Source: Eremomyces bilateralis CBS 781.70 (taxonomy: Eukaryota; Ascomycota; Dothideomycetes; Eremomycetales; Eremomycetaceae). From it: a stretch of 64,000 nt of DNA. The DNA is taken from NCBI RefSeq assembly GCF_010015585.1, contig NW_022985084.1, positions 361,345-425,344 on the forward strand. The letters are read 5' to 3'. The position numbers and the translations under genes were made by a program. How positions within the stretch are numbered: position 1 is the first letter of the stretch; each line of letters begins with the position of its first letter. Positions 33,598 through 45,333 of this stretch are shown piece after piece. The notes below the pieces were generated by a model. The model worked only from the letters and a program-made list of their open reading frames with translations, had not been told where the DNA came from and made no database searches.

Positions 33598-35133
33598 ATG
33601 GGTTCGAAGCTGAATCCCAAAGGACTTGGTTTCCGAATAACACTCTCGTATGTCCTCTCAATCCTCATGACTTGGTTTGGCGCCATCCACTGACCAGTAC
33701 CAAAGGTACATCCTAGATTATATCATCATAATGTTCGTCCTCACCGATGCGCTGCGCACGCGATACATTCCTGTATTCGACATCGCCAACTAATCGTCCG
33801 CCTACAGCGCCTTCATCATCCTCTTCTACCGACTCGACGCTGTCGAGCCCTTCCATCAGCACTTCTCCCTCCAGAACTACACCCTGCAGTATCCATACGC
33901 CGTCCACGAACGAATACCCGTCACGTTCTTAATTATTATAGCAGTCCTCGCCCCAGCCGTGATCATCGCCATTTACACCCTCCTTATCGATGGGATCTTT
34001 TCACATCGGGAAAGTCGTAGCGGCGGAAAGAGGACGAGACCATACACGTTCAAACAGAGGTTGTGGGAGTTGAACTGTGGGATCCTCGGTCTCGGCCTGT
34101 CGGTGTCGGCCGCTTTTACCATCACCGGTGAGTCGGAGTCCGGCCCTATGGCGCGTCACGGCTGACAGAATCTCCAGGGGCGCTCAAAAATGCGATTGGG
34201 AAGCCCCGTCCCGACCTCATCGACCGCTGCCAACCCCCGCCTGGCAGCGTGGATCCGCCCATGTACGGGCTTTCGACCCACTCCATTTGCACCCAGACCG
34301 ACAACGACATCCTGAAGGACGGCTTTCGCAGTTTCCCCTCGGGCCACAGCAGCAGTGCTTTCGCCGGTCTGTTCTACCTCTCAATCTACCTCGCGGCCAA
34401 GTTGCACGTGTTGGACTCAAAGGGCGAGGTGTGGAAGTCGTTTATCGTGCTCGTTCCCACTCTTGCGGCCGCGCTCGTTGCAGGGTCGAGGATCATGGAT
34501 GCGAGACATCATCCATTCGATGTGATCACCGGGAGCATGTTGGGAACGTTGACCGCCTGGGGTAGTTACCGCCAGTATTTCCCACCGGTGAGCGAAACCT
34601 GGAGGAAGGGCCGGGCGTATCCTATCCGATCGTGGGGAAAACAACCGAAAGCGCCGGAATATGCCCTCCGGGACGAGGAACGAGACTCGAACGATTCTAC
34701 TACGGCGTTGGACGGCGCCGCGCATCTCGACACGCACGGAGGCAACGTGTTCCGAGCACAGATCGACACCTCGCAGAGCGAAAGGAATCGACGGAACGGT
34801 CTTCAGCAACGGAAGGGTTCACAGGAAGAGCCCGGCCTTCCATACTACAACAGTCCATCCATCGACGTCACCCCGGCTTCTCCCAAATCCGACGACCCAA
34901 ACCGACAGCGATCATATCGTTCCACCCAGCAAGAACTCTGGACCAGCGACGATGAAACGGCGGAAGGGTACGAATTGCGCGAGCAAGGACACCCCCCTGG
35001 ACATCAGCGTGCCCGTGGAGGTGAGACCAACGAAGAAGAAGGCCGGCAGGCAAGCACCGTGGATCATACTAAGGACAAACAGGAGTCTATTGAGTCGCCG
35101 CAGAGGCGATTTTCATTCGAGCCAGCTCGGTAG
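33598..35133 (+). CDS. DPP1: Dpp1-like PAP2 lipid phosphate phosphatase
   Basis: Membrane phosphatase of the PAP2 family, expected to dephosphorylate diacylglycerol pyrophosphate, phosphatidate and lysophosphatidate at vacuole or Golgi membranes. Exons 33598-33647, 33706-33732, 33808-34127 and 34178-35133 give 450 residues. The three catalytic signatures are KNAIGKPRP (about 136-144), FPSGHSSS (about 185-192) and SRIMDARHHPFD (about 236-247). Helices include SYILDYIIII-AFIILFYR (rebuilt across intron 2), TFLIIIAVLAPAVIIAIYTL and LSVSAAFTITGA. Exon 2 is only 27 bp, and intron 2 uses a weak donor (GTTCGT) which I chose because it alone restores phase and the helix; a TAA in frame otherwise follows. 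The C-terminal 160 residues are a long hydrophilic tail, longer than in yeast Dpp1 and probably cytosolic. Confidence 0.9.
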
Positions 35134-35317
35134 TTCAAGGCGATAATTACATACAATCGTACACATAAAAACTTTTCCTCCTCCTGCCCCCCTTCCGCGT
35201 CCGTCATGTTACATGAGGCCAACGCCGTGGTATTTTAAAGAATTGGGGCCAAGCTCCGGAACGAGATCGCACGATAAGCGTCACGTCGACCCATTCCATC
35301 CGCTTGCCAACCGTGCA

Positions 35318-37239
35318 TTAGTCATGGGAGAAAACGAAAATTATGAAACACAGGTAGTAAAGCATGAACGTCACCGGTGACCATAAGGCTCGATAGGGAC
35401 TGCGTCGCGGTACCTCGCGGGCCTCTTGGCTAGGATATGCGATGTGCGTGGTTGGATCTCGGGCAAGGAAGTGTTTTAATGGAGGTTGCGGTTTGGCCGA
35501 CAGCGCGTGCACAATTGGGACAAAGGCGTCTCGTACACAGTGGACCCAGATGAGGGCAAAAGGGGGCGCTCCGGTGCTGAGAGCGAGCTTGGAAAGGCTG
35601 CCTGACGTCCCATGGTATGCTAGGTAAAGCGATAGGGAGACGATCGTGATGTATTGGATGTGAATTCCACCCCAGCAATCCCATAGAAAGGCTTTGATCT
35701 TGGAAAACGCGTTCATTTGACCTGGGTCGGGCGTTTCGCGGACCTGTGCCCCCGTGGCCTGAAATCGGGGAAGTGACCGAGGCCCAAATAGTTTGCCCCT
35801 GAGTAGACGCATGACTCCGGCGGCCTCGTACGGCAGTACCCATAGCCTCTTGTCCTCCATAATCGGGACCGCCTCGTCGGATGCTGTGTACTGAAAGTAA
35901 CCTTCCACGAACTGACTGAGATAAAACACAAAGCCCAGGGCCAGCGCCACGGTGCTCGGCGGCATGACGGGCAGACCGGACGCCAGGAGTACGGGGATGA
36001 GCCCCACAGATATCATGAGCGGGATGCGGAAAACGGCCTGATGCAGAATCAGAAACCCCGCTTGGATTTTCTTCGTGGCGGGCATCGAGGTCGCCGCGGG
36101 GTGGCGGAACACCGCCGCCGCGCACAGGATCTGCATCATCCACTTCTTGCTCTGCTTCGCGATATCCGCTAGCGTGACGACCTGCTCCCCGAACTGCATG
36201 TCTTCGGCCAATTGGGCGGTTTTCCACCCTTTCGCCGCGAGCAAAAAGGCGGGAACCAGCGCGTCGTCCTGCAGCGGTTCGACGTTGAGCCCGCCCATCT
36301 CATCAAACGCCTGACGCCTAGCGACAAAGCCGGAGCCGTTGCAAATCCCGCAGCCTAGGTTGTCCAGCATAACTCCCCACACCTTTTGCTCCAGTGTATA
36401 TCGCGCGGCAATGATCGACGAATGCGGGATATTATAGAACCGTTGCGGCGCGCTTGCCATCGCGAGTCGCGGGTCTTCCAACAGGACGGCCAGCGCGCTC
36501 CGTAGCCAGGCGGCCTCGGGGATCATGTCGATGTCGAGGGACGCGATGTAAGGGGCCGGCCCTTCAGGGGATCTGGACACGAAATTCAAGCCAAAGTTGA
36601 GGTTGGCGGCCTTGGAATGGATCTCCACAACCTTCCCACGAGCTACATAGCGTATCATGGGCAGAGCGCTCATGGAAGCCAGACCTTCGACCGCTTGCTT
36701 CAAGCTGAGCGAGTTTCCATCGTCGAGCACTATTATGCGGAATTTGTCCTTCGGGTAGTCCAGGCCGCCGGCAGCCCTGAGCGTGTTCAGGATAATATCT
36801 TCCGCTTCGTTGCAGCACGGCAAGAAGATGTCCACCCGTGGAAGGTCATCTCCAAGAAGTCTCAGAGGCGGTCGCGGTCGGGACTTGGAGCGTGCGAGAA
36901 AGTAGATGATGTCCGCGAGCAACTGCGACGCTTTCACAGGGTAAGCTCCATGGCCTCTCCGCACCAGGGGGTGCAGTACTAACCTACGAAGCTCATCTCG
37001 ATGAAAAGAAAGATTCCGTAGAGCACCGTCTGGAACGAAACATCGTATGACGCCGACACGATTATGCTCTGGATCCGGACAGCAAAATAGAGCAGAAACA
37101 GACACAGCCTTGGTGAGGCCAGTGAGGAAAGCTTTTCAAACGCATCCCAACGCCGTATATCTCCCGGAGAGAGCATATCATCGCTTGGCGGCTCCAGGAA
37201 GGGGTGAAGAGGCGGTATTGAATCCGTTTTAGACGCCAT
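35318..37239 (-). CDS. Cellulose synthase-like GT2 glycosyltransferase
   Basis: Multi-span family 2 glycosyltransferase resembling cellulose/mixed-linkage glucan synthases. Minus-strand exons 37239-36988 and 36922-35318 give 618 residues; the intron donor GTAGGT is chosen because it joins FLFIEMSF to LLADIIYFLARS in phase. Two N-terminal helices precede the catalytic domain. Catalytic landmarks are VLDDGNS (about 150), the DxD motif SLDIDMIPE (about 214), AED near 321 and QSKKW at about 341-345 where processive enzymes have QxxRW. Helices return after 360 (VFRIPLMISVGLIPVLL, STVALALGFVFYLSQF) and near the C-terminus (PVTFMLYYLCFIIFVFSH). Likely makes a beta-linked wall or extracellular glucan from a nucleotide sugar, by family; the donor and product cannot be read. 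No PilZ domain seen. Confidence 0.85.
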
Positions 37240-39414
37240 CGTGAAAATATGAAAACCAACGGACACTTAAGGTAAAGGTAAAATCGAAGAAGAAAGGACC
37301 AGAACGAGTGACGGGTGCGGTCGAAGAGGAAAACACGAAAAACATTCGCTGCGATGATCACAGAAACTCCTCACGTATTAATGGAAGCAGAAACGGGAAT
37401 TGGTCTACAAATAAAGCCGAACAAGGGAAGGAAGGGCAGGGCCGGTCCGTAGGCCACTTGGATCAATCAAAGCCATAACGTCCTACCGCGCTTGTGTAGC
37501 TGTACTAAAGACATGAAAAGATATTGTCTTTGATCTAAATGTCATAAGCAATATGATGAACGAGCCGAGTCCGTGAGTGCGAGAGGTAGTCTACGGTAGA
37601 AGATTAATCGGCAAGATTTGGGGAGGTTATAACAGACCCTCTCTGATCACAATATTGCAAGGCCAGAGTTGGAAGGCCGCTAGGATTGCAAGCGCAAGCA
37701 TCATCCTAAAAGATTCATTCGGGAACGCTTCGGGAAAGTCGACCGACCTGTTTCAGACAAGAGCAAGCTGGAGATTACCTGGATAATCTGATAGATGTAG
37801 AATGCTGGAGTTCCTCGTTGCATTACCAACATCCATAGCGCCGGGTCATAAAATGCAACGAGATTTATCCCGTCTGGCCCAATGGAATGGCGTCGCATGG
37901 CACAAATTGTCGAATAAGCGATGAATAACGCCCTTCCCCTGTCGTCTCCAGGCCAAACGCTAGTCGTGCGGGCAATATCTCGGCTCTTCATCGATGGCGC
38001 TGATGTTAATTGCCACGATCTTTTCCCGAGCTAACGTGGCACAGTTAGCGACCACGGCATATGTGGTGGAGAAACGTTATATGAACGGAGGATATATGAA
38101 CGGAAGATATCAAAGGGAAGGAAATTTTGTTGGGACGGTCAACAATATCGCCTGCAAGACGGCCACCTCGTCACACTTTCGACAAGGTTGCAGAGCAAGA
38201 TCATCCAAAGTGATAAAACCCAGGAATGTGGCATCTGAGATCGGAATACCGAAGACTGTGGACGGAAAATTGAGGAGCTTAGAAGAAGTCAACCCGGTGA
38301 AACTAGGGCTCAGGGGGGTGATACTGTGCAACGGTGCAACGATAGATGAAGATTGAAATGCACGTCATCAAGTTAACTCAGAAAACTCGGGCCATGGCTC
38401 TCAAGGATAGGGTTCTAGAAGATTGCTTGAATCTGATCCTCATGGCATGGCGGTCAAATGAACTATGAGGTGGAGGTCAAGACCCAGGTTTGCCGTGGCA
38501 TTGGAGGTTAGAGATTTAGAGTGACCACGCGAAGTATGCAACCTGTGACAGGAGGGCCGAAAATTTTCGACCTCGGGAGGGTTGGTTTCGCGCACATCGT
38601 TTGATCGGTCTTACTCTTCACTCAAAACATGCCGCGGCATAACGGAATGCGCGACCAGAAAAACAGAGTCGCTTGCGATATTGAGGTCTGTGCCAATAAA
38701 TCTGGAGAGATCAGAGATGTAGGATGGAATAGGAGGCTAATCTATGCCTTGTGGCCTTATTTACGTGTCCCTCCGTCCTCATGTGCACTGCCATTACGAC
38801 CACCGGCGACAACGTAAGCCGCAAGACGATCGTCGGTTCATCATGTTCCTATTTCCACTGCCAACAATGGCTTGTGAGACATGACACAACCCGCTAGATT
38901 TAGAGCACTGGCATACTTGATGGAGCCGTCGGACCACGGAGGATACGATCCATTGCAATGAATCCCCGACAACCCAGGGCCTTGGAAATGTATTCTGAGC
39001 TGAAACGGAACAGCTAAATGTGCCACGAGTAGAAGCCTTTTAGGACATAGTCTTGCGGCGCTGTGGCATAATTCTGCTATATCTACTGTACTTGTAGATA
39101 ATGCCCCTAAATCTCCGACATCGACAATAGGTATTCATCTCTCGCGTCCCCGTACTCCGGTTCACATACCTAAGTAGCGACCGTCTTTCAGTCAAAGGTG
39201 TCGTCACAGTTTCGTAGCCACGAGGGATCCCAGACCAAATCCTTCCGCGGCAAAGTTTCAGTCAAAGCGGATGTGGGATAGACTTGTGTCAACACAGCAC
39301 CGACTTCTCAGTGGAGGGATAATAGGCGACCGGGAGTCGCATTTTAGATCCGACGCTTCAGGAGAGCGTAAAGAGAAGAACCACCAATGCGAGCGTCCAG
39401 GGATATGGAAGCTA
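37240..39414. other. 2.2-kb spacer, no supported gene
   Basis: Contains only open frames below 125 codons on both strands (for example 37701-37991 minus and 37994-38356 plus) without domains or convincing splicing. A small tandem ATATGAACGGAGG/ATATGAACGGAAG lies near 38079-38110. It may hide decayed sequence, but I cannot identify a source. Confidence 0.5.
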
Positions 39415-40277
39415 TCAATGATAGAAGCATTTGCCCCATGCTGCAGTTGTCAGTGCGAGTGCCCATTGCCATTGAGGCGGAATCACTTACCTGGAAGGCC
39501 ACATCCAAACCCGACGAATAGGTAGATCAAAAAGATGACTACCACAGTCAACAACGCCATCAAGCGAACGTTCTTCCACCACATCCTCCTGCTCAGGCCC
39601 GTACTCCGCACCCGGAAGTCGCGCGCACTTCCGCCTAGTCGATCAGTCTTATCGACCAGCAGGTCCATCCTTTCCCCTCGTTCTAGCACCCGTTCAATAT
39701 TCTCCGTCATGATCTCTCTCACGCCTTCGATCTCGCGTTGAGCGGTTCGGATGGCATCGTTCTGGCCGTCCTCCGAGCCCATCCGACTCATCAGGCCTTT
39801 CAGCTCGGAGTTGAACGCAGCGCAGCCATATGCGGGAAGCGTCGAGAAGTCGGTGGAGGCGGCAGGGTACTGTTGGAGAAACCGTTGCTGGAGGGCGACG
39901 AGGAAGCCGAAGGGGATGCGACGGCCAAAATCGGCGGGGGCGATGGTGAGGTAGGTCAACTGCCCGGCAGACCGGCTTCCGGACAAGTGTTCCGAGGGAG
40001 CGGAAGCGATGTAGTGGATTTGGTGGGGTCCATGGGTATACGTAAGCTTCTGCGGGGAAGAATGGGAGATCTTGGGAAGGAGGAGACTGGCGATATCGGA
40101 TGTTGTGGAGGGGGCGGACGGCGAAGTGTGCTCGGTGAGGATGGTGGAATCATAGGCGATGCATGAGCTGGAGAGCGATTAGAACGGGTCTAGGAAAACC
40201 TAGGCAGCCTGCAGGAGGGATCGGTTTAATCGGACTTACTAAAGGAGAGGGGGTGGTGGTGTGGAGGAGGAGGCCAT
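39415..40277 (-). CDS. VAMP7-type longin R-SNARE
   Basis: R-SNARE for fusion with the vacuole/late endosome. Minus-strand exons 40277-40240, 40167-39491 and 39440-39415 give 246 residues. The start MASSSTPPPPPLL leads across intron 1 into YSCIAYDSTILTEHTS, the first strand of a longin domain. The longin domain continues to about residue 125 (GFLVALQQRFLQQYP), then the SNARE helix contains ENIERVLERGERMDLLVDKT with the central Arg, followed by WWKNVRLM and a transmembrane anchor (LTVVVIFLIYLFVGFG). The last exon is only 26 bp: a strong GTAAGT donor at 39490 and CTGCAG acceptor turn CGLPGK-stop into CGLPAWGKCFYH. Family certain; Nyv1-like versus general VAMP7 role is inferred. Confidence 0.9.
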
Positions 40278-41251
40278 GTTGAAAGGGGGTGATCAGGTCA
40301 ACTTTGCTGGTGATGCGACTGAAAGGGAAAAGGAAAGGCCATATGCTACGGTGTTTGGCAATACACAGTCTCCAACGGTAAACCGAAGTCGCAAAGAGAA
40401 ATCGTAAAGCGAAGTCGTAAAGCGAATCGTGAAGCGAAGTCCTAAATCGATGAAGTAGAGTCTGAAGGTAGGTAGATGTTGACAGTTGCAGTTCATTTGA
40501 CATGACGTCGGACGAGGGCTGGGCAACGATAGATATTGACGCCTTCTCGCCTAAGGCACCAAGTTTTGGTTTGGTCAGTGCATGTGATTGGACCAAAGTG
40601 CGTTTATTGTTGGTTGTTGTTGGTTGTCACGTGATAATGCATTAGATATCCATGTTGGATTGACACAATAGCTATTCCGTATCCCTATTCCGTATGGAAT
40701 TAACCCATCTTATTTTAATCAGTCCTGGATTTTGCTGCCTTCACGCATGCCAGTAGCTATAATGCAGGTGTCTGCTAATACCAGACAATAGAATTCACAC
40801 AGGGCTGACCCAACGGGGTCTCCGCCTCTGATTGGGCGAAATGGTCACCTCCTGCAAGGAACATCGTCAACCCTCTATGTACCTTGATACATAATTGAAG
40901 AATCCGATACCTACCAAGTCCATGGACTTGTAAGCCGCAATCCACTACCATCAGCTCGGTGATGTCCCTCATCTATCTTGGTTGTCGTGGTCGCCAGACA
41001 ATTGGTAGTACACAATAAGTCTGCGTGCTTCAAAATCTAGTTGAATCTCTGGCGAAGCTTTGGTTTTACGGATACCTTGTGTCGATCTCGCTGTTGAGCG
41101 TCATCTCCACTCTTCGGGAATTCGCAACGGCTTGCACGAGCCTAGTATTCATCCCTCTCTTACGACCAGAAGGTAAACAGTTGAAACATTTTCCATTCAG
41201 GTTCCTGGCAATCTCCCGGCGGCGACATCCTTCCAACCCTTCCCGCCCTCG
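40278..41251. promoter_or_regulatory. Divergent region of SNARE and TRP channel genes
   Basis: 974 bp between starts at 40277 (minus) and 41252 (plus). It holds the 13-bp minisatellite at 40384-40447, a CACGTG E-box at 40628-40633 and a TGTTGGTTG duplication just before it. An upstream exon of the channel gene cannot be excluded. Confidence 0.45.
40384..40447. repeat. 13-bp minisatellite upstream of SNARE gene
   Basis: Five tandem copies of a unit close to CGAAGTCGTAAAG (13,13,13,12,13 bp) lie 107-170 bp upstream of the SNARE start codon, so they fall in its promoter or 5' leader. On the transcribed strand the unit reads CTTTACGACTTCG. Confidence 0.8.
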
Positions 41252-44200
41252 ATGCTCTCTTCGATCCTGGGCTCCAGGCAGCGACGGCCAAGCTCAGGTC
41301 ATTCAACCTCGATATCTCCACATGCACGAACGCGTCTCGAACGTGATGGTCCGTACAGGGATGCACCCGAGGACAGACAGGAATATTTCCCAATCGGCGA
41401 GGAAGATGGGAACGGAGGCGGCGATGACTACGAGGAGGACGATGAGGAAATTCAGAATGAGGATGAAGAGAACCGACCCCTCCTTCCCATCTTCGACGCG
41501 ACTCAATTAGGTGAGTGACCTCTATCGATGTATCCCGCAATCTGACGCTGGAGGCAATCAATGCACTTGAGACTATCCAGATGCTAACCCCGAAGTAGAT
41601 CGAATCCCGATATATAGTACAACCCATGCCGTCCGACTGCTTATTGTCCATCGCGTCGAAACCACCCTTAGTTGGGACCAGCTTCGCTCCCCGCAAGTCT
41701 CTCAATTCTTGGTCAAGCCCATCCAGAAACAGATCCTCGACTCTCACTTCTCACGCGCCACGCTATATATTCTCATGGCCAATTGCCTCCAATTCAAGAA
41801 GGAAATGCAACAGAATCCAGGTCTGATCGGTGTGAATCGGACCAGAGCCATGATCTGTGAGCTGCTTGCAATGAGGCTGCTCAAGGAATATTCCGTCCGA
41901 GAATTGATCGATGCGCTCTCCTACGACTTTGACCCGCTGCAGGATGGAAGCACGCCTCAACCAACCGGAGTCTCCACGCCGCACGGGAATCGCCCCGCGC
42001 ATGCGCGTCCCGCGAGGATATCGACCATTGAAGTTGCCATCCGCGCTCAGGCAAAGCGGCTGCTGGCACATCCGCTCGTGGTCCAGCAGCTCGAAGCCAT
42101 CTGGGCCGGCACCATCGTATTTCACTCGGCTGCTGACAGTCTGCATAGGGCTCCAGCAGAACGCGAACAGGAGCGTCGTGAACGGACTTCGAGTCATATA
42201 ACCCCTCAATTCTCTTTTGGAACCTTCCGTGGCGAGTTACGGCTCACCAAACCTCCCCATGATGATCCGATTTCGATGGCGAAACGAGCCGTGACCATTT
42301 ATAGCTTCCGCAATGCTTCCTTATTCAAGCTATCCCGTCTCCGTGTCGGCCGTTACCGCCAGTTCTTCACCACCTGTTCGTTCGGTGCCATGCTCGGCTT
42401 GCTTGTGGCCATCCTTGTGCGCCGCTCCCAGTACATCACCGCGATGGAGATTGTTTTCTGGTTCTTCAGTGCCGGTTTCATGCTTGCCGAAGTGGCCGAG
42501 TTCACGGAGCAAGGCTCCGGCTTGTTCTTCATGAGTTTCTGGAACGTGTTCGACATTATCTCCGCCCTCCTGTTCGTCGTCTACTATGCGTTACGGCTTT
42601 ACGGAATCTTCCTTCCCACCGATCAGCGTCGCCATAATGCGTATATGGCACACGACATCCTTGCTTCAACCGCAGTGCTGCTCTTTCCCCGCCTCTTTTC
42701 CGTGTTGGATCATTATTACTATTTCTCCCAACTTCTAATCGCGCTGCGCGCAATGGCTTGGGATTTGGTAGCGGTTATGATCTTGATCATTATTAGCTGT
42801 AGTGGCTTCTTCGTCGCTTTCACCTTTTCTTTTTCTGAAGTCGATTTCCACGCTCGCGACGCCATTTATGCCCTCTTCCAAATCCTCATGGGTTTTACTC
42901 CTGCTGCATGGAACCTTTGGCCAAACCTGAACCTACTCGGAAAGGCGATCATGGCCCTCTTTTTGGTCATCTGTCATTTCCTCGTCGTCACAGTTCTCAT
43001 CACTGTCCTAACGAACTCCTTCATGGCCGTTGTTCAGAACGCCCAAGAAGAACATCAGTTCCTTTTTGCTATCAACACGATGTCCATGGTTAAGTCGGAT
43101 GCCCTCTTCTCGTATATCCCGCCAATGAACTTGGTGGGTTGGCTTCTGGCCCCGATGCGGTATCTCATGCCATTCCGCCGCTTCGTGAAGATCAATCGTA
43201 CTGCCATAAAAATCACCCATTTTCCTATCCTCTTCTCCGTTTTCATGTATGAGCGCCTGTTTTTGGCTCGCCTTGCTGTTGAATCAATGGATCTCGTCGA
43301 ACAGCAGGGTCGTGCGACGACCCGCCTTCCTGCATTCAGTATACGTGGTCCAACCGATATTTTGAGCCCAGGACATCGGGTTCGGGAGCCATCCGTGACC
43401 ACGTTTCGGAAAGATCAAGCCCTCGCGGCCGTGTTTCATCATCCGTACGCGGGGACAAGTAGGAGCAGAGTCCATCACGAGGAAGAAAGGTCAGCCGCAT
43501 TGCAAGTAAAGTCCCAGACGGTCGTCCAAGACTGGATGCAAACTGTCGGGCAAACCGGTGCCTCGCCCCCCCAAGAAGAAGCTCGGTCCCTGTTGGAGAG
43601 GCTGGAGACCAGACGCCCACCCTTTAGAAGGACGAAGACTGCCTATGGTCGCCTCCGGACCTCCGCGAAGGGTTCTGGGGCCGCGCAATCGTTCGCATCG
43701 GATCCGGAGGATGCGTTGTCCAGAATGTCGGCAGTTCATCCAATCGAAGAGGAAGAGGAACCTGAATTAGACACGACAATTGAAGAAATTGCGCAACATA
43801 CGGACCATGATGGCGAAGGAGATGACGAGAGGGGAAGCAATGATGATGACGATGCGGACGAAGGCACGGAAGGTCTCACACCTGAACCTTCTAAGACTCG
43901 AATCCCTGGCATCGGATGGATCCAACGGGCGTCTCCCGACAATCTCAAAAGTTCTACTGCACGGACACGGGCTCCGTTAGAGTCTGAAAAAGCCTTGCAG
44001 ATACCGGGAATGCGTGCGCTTGACGCAACTGAGGACCAGGAACCTTCGCTTGGTCAGGACCAGCGTCCGCGGCGTCACCACAACCGCAATCTTTCTACCA
44101 ACACCATCCTATACAATCCAACGCACCCCCGCGAGACAAAAACTGCCCCGATCTCTCGATCGACATCCCCATACAAGAGGCAACTCGGCTCGGCCACGCC

Positions 44201-44918
44201 AGGAGCAGCCGCGAAACCCAGACCCCGAACGCCGCGGAGGCCGCCAGGAGGATCATCATCCAATGTACCAGCTATATCTGGTGGAGCGAGCCGACCACGA
44301 CCCGTCATGCCTCCTAGCGGACTTCGTCAAAGTTCCTCGAACATTGCCGGCTTTCTCGCGTTGGAACGACGACGGCCGAGCTTCAGCGCAATGGCGTTAG
44401 ATTTGGCCTCGGACCTAGGCGACAACCGCTATGGCCCCGACGCCAATGTCATGGCTGCCATGCCCGCCTCCTTTTCGACAAACATGGAGGCGCTAGCGGC
44501 AGCGCAGCGTCGGCCCAGGGCGAATCCACCGGCGTGGGACTTCCGGGCCGGCGATGGAGTTGGCCCCAGCGGTGCAAGCAACATTCGGGCACGAGAATGG
44601 GACCGGGAACGAGAAAAGGATCGAAAAGAGCGTCGGCGAGATGAAGGGAGAATGAGCCGGATCATGTTGGCCCGGATGACCACTCTTGAAGAGGGGTTCC
44701 GCGAAGTTCTGAGAGAGGTCAAAGGTTGGAGGAGAGAGGGGGAAGCAAGGTCGGGAGCGACTAGTCTGGGGAGTGCGGAGGATGTTGGACGCCGGGATTT
44801 TGCCCAGGAGAGCACCGCCCGAAGTGGTCTCGTTGATCGGGCTGAAAGTGAGACGTTTGCAGAGCGAGAAGACTGGGAGTCGGGGGCGAATGTTCACGTC
44901 GATCGATCCAGCGTGTGA
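41252..44918 (+). CDS. YVC1: YVC1/TRP-family cation channel
   Basis: Fungal TRP-type channel, related to the vacuolar calcium-release channel Yvc1. Exons 41252-41510 and 41599-44918 give 1192 residues; the 88-bp intron joins ATQL to DRIPIYSTTHAVRLLIVHRV in phase. The N-terminal 90 residues are charged and disordered, then comes the soluble linker-helix region (about 90-300: FLVKPIQKQILDSHFSRATL, ICELLAMRLLKEYSVRELID). Six helices follow, including FGAMLGLLVAILVRR, MEIVFWFFSAGFMLAEVAEF, FWNVFDIISALLFVVYYALR and LVAVMILIIISCSGFFVAF; the pore region is YALFQILMGFTPAAWNLWP, then LVICHFLVVTVLITVLTNSF. After helix 6 is the conserved AEEHQF-like block (NAQEEHQFLFAINTMSMV). The last 600 residues are a long, partly acidic and Arg-rich tail, much longer than in yeast Yvc1. 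Organelle is inferred. Confidence 0.88.
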
Positions 44919-45333
44919 TAGTGATTTTAGAATTCCTGTTTGGCAATTGGTGCACTCGGGTCTGGCACCTAGATTATAGACTATTTGGCGGACATCTCTA
45001 AGTTTTAGCAAGGGGTTTGGGGGAATATAGTCTCCGGCATTTCACATATCGTTCAATGTGCAATTATCTCTATCGATCATATCGTGAGCTCCGTGAACAT
45101 CTGGCGACGCCCAGTCTCGCCAGTCTGCTGGCCTGGTGGTGACGGATTGACACCTGAGGCTGCCAGGCACCATTGCCACTACACCCGTCATATTTTTGCA
45201 GCTGAGTCCTTCGTCGACTTTGTTATCCAAAGTCAGTATCGGGAAAACGTAGTTTACATTACAGACGGTCTGTGGTTAGACATCAATAGTTCAGCCATCC
45301 TGGGTTTTAAAGAAGCCGGAACACGGTTAAAGG
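44919..45333. other. Promoter side of dihydroorotase gene
   Basis: 415 bp between two plus-strand genes. Open frames here overlap the start of the dihydroorotase gene but read in other frames. No separate feature recognised. Confidence 0.4.

Noticed and set aside
37701-38356. 96- and 120-codon frames between the GT2 and SNARE genes
   Set aside because: No motif, opposite strands, and no consistent splice structure.
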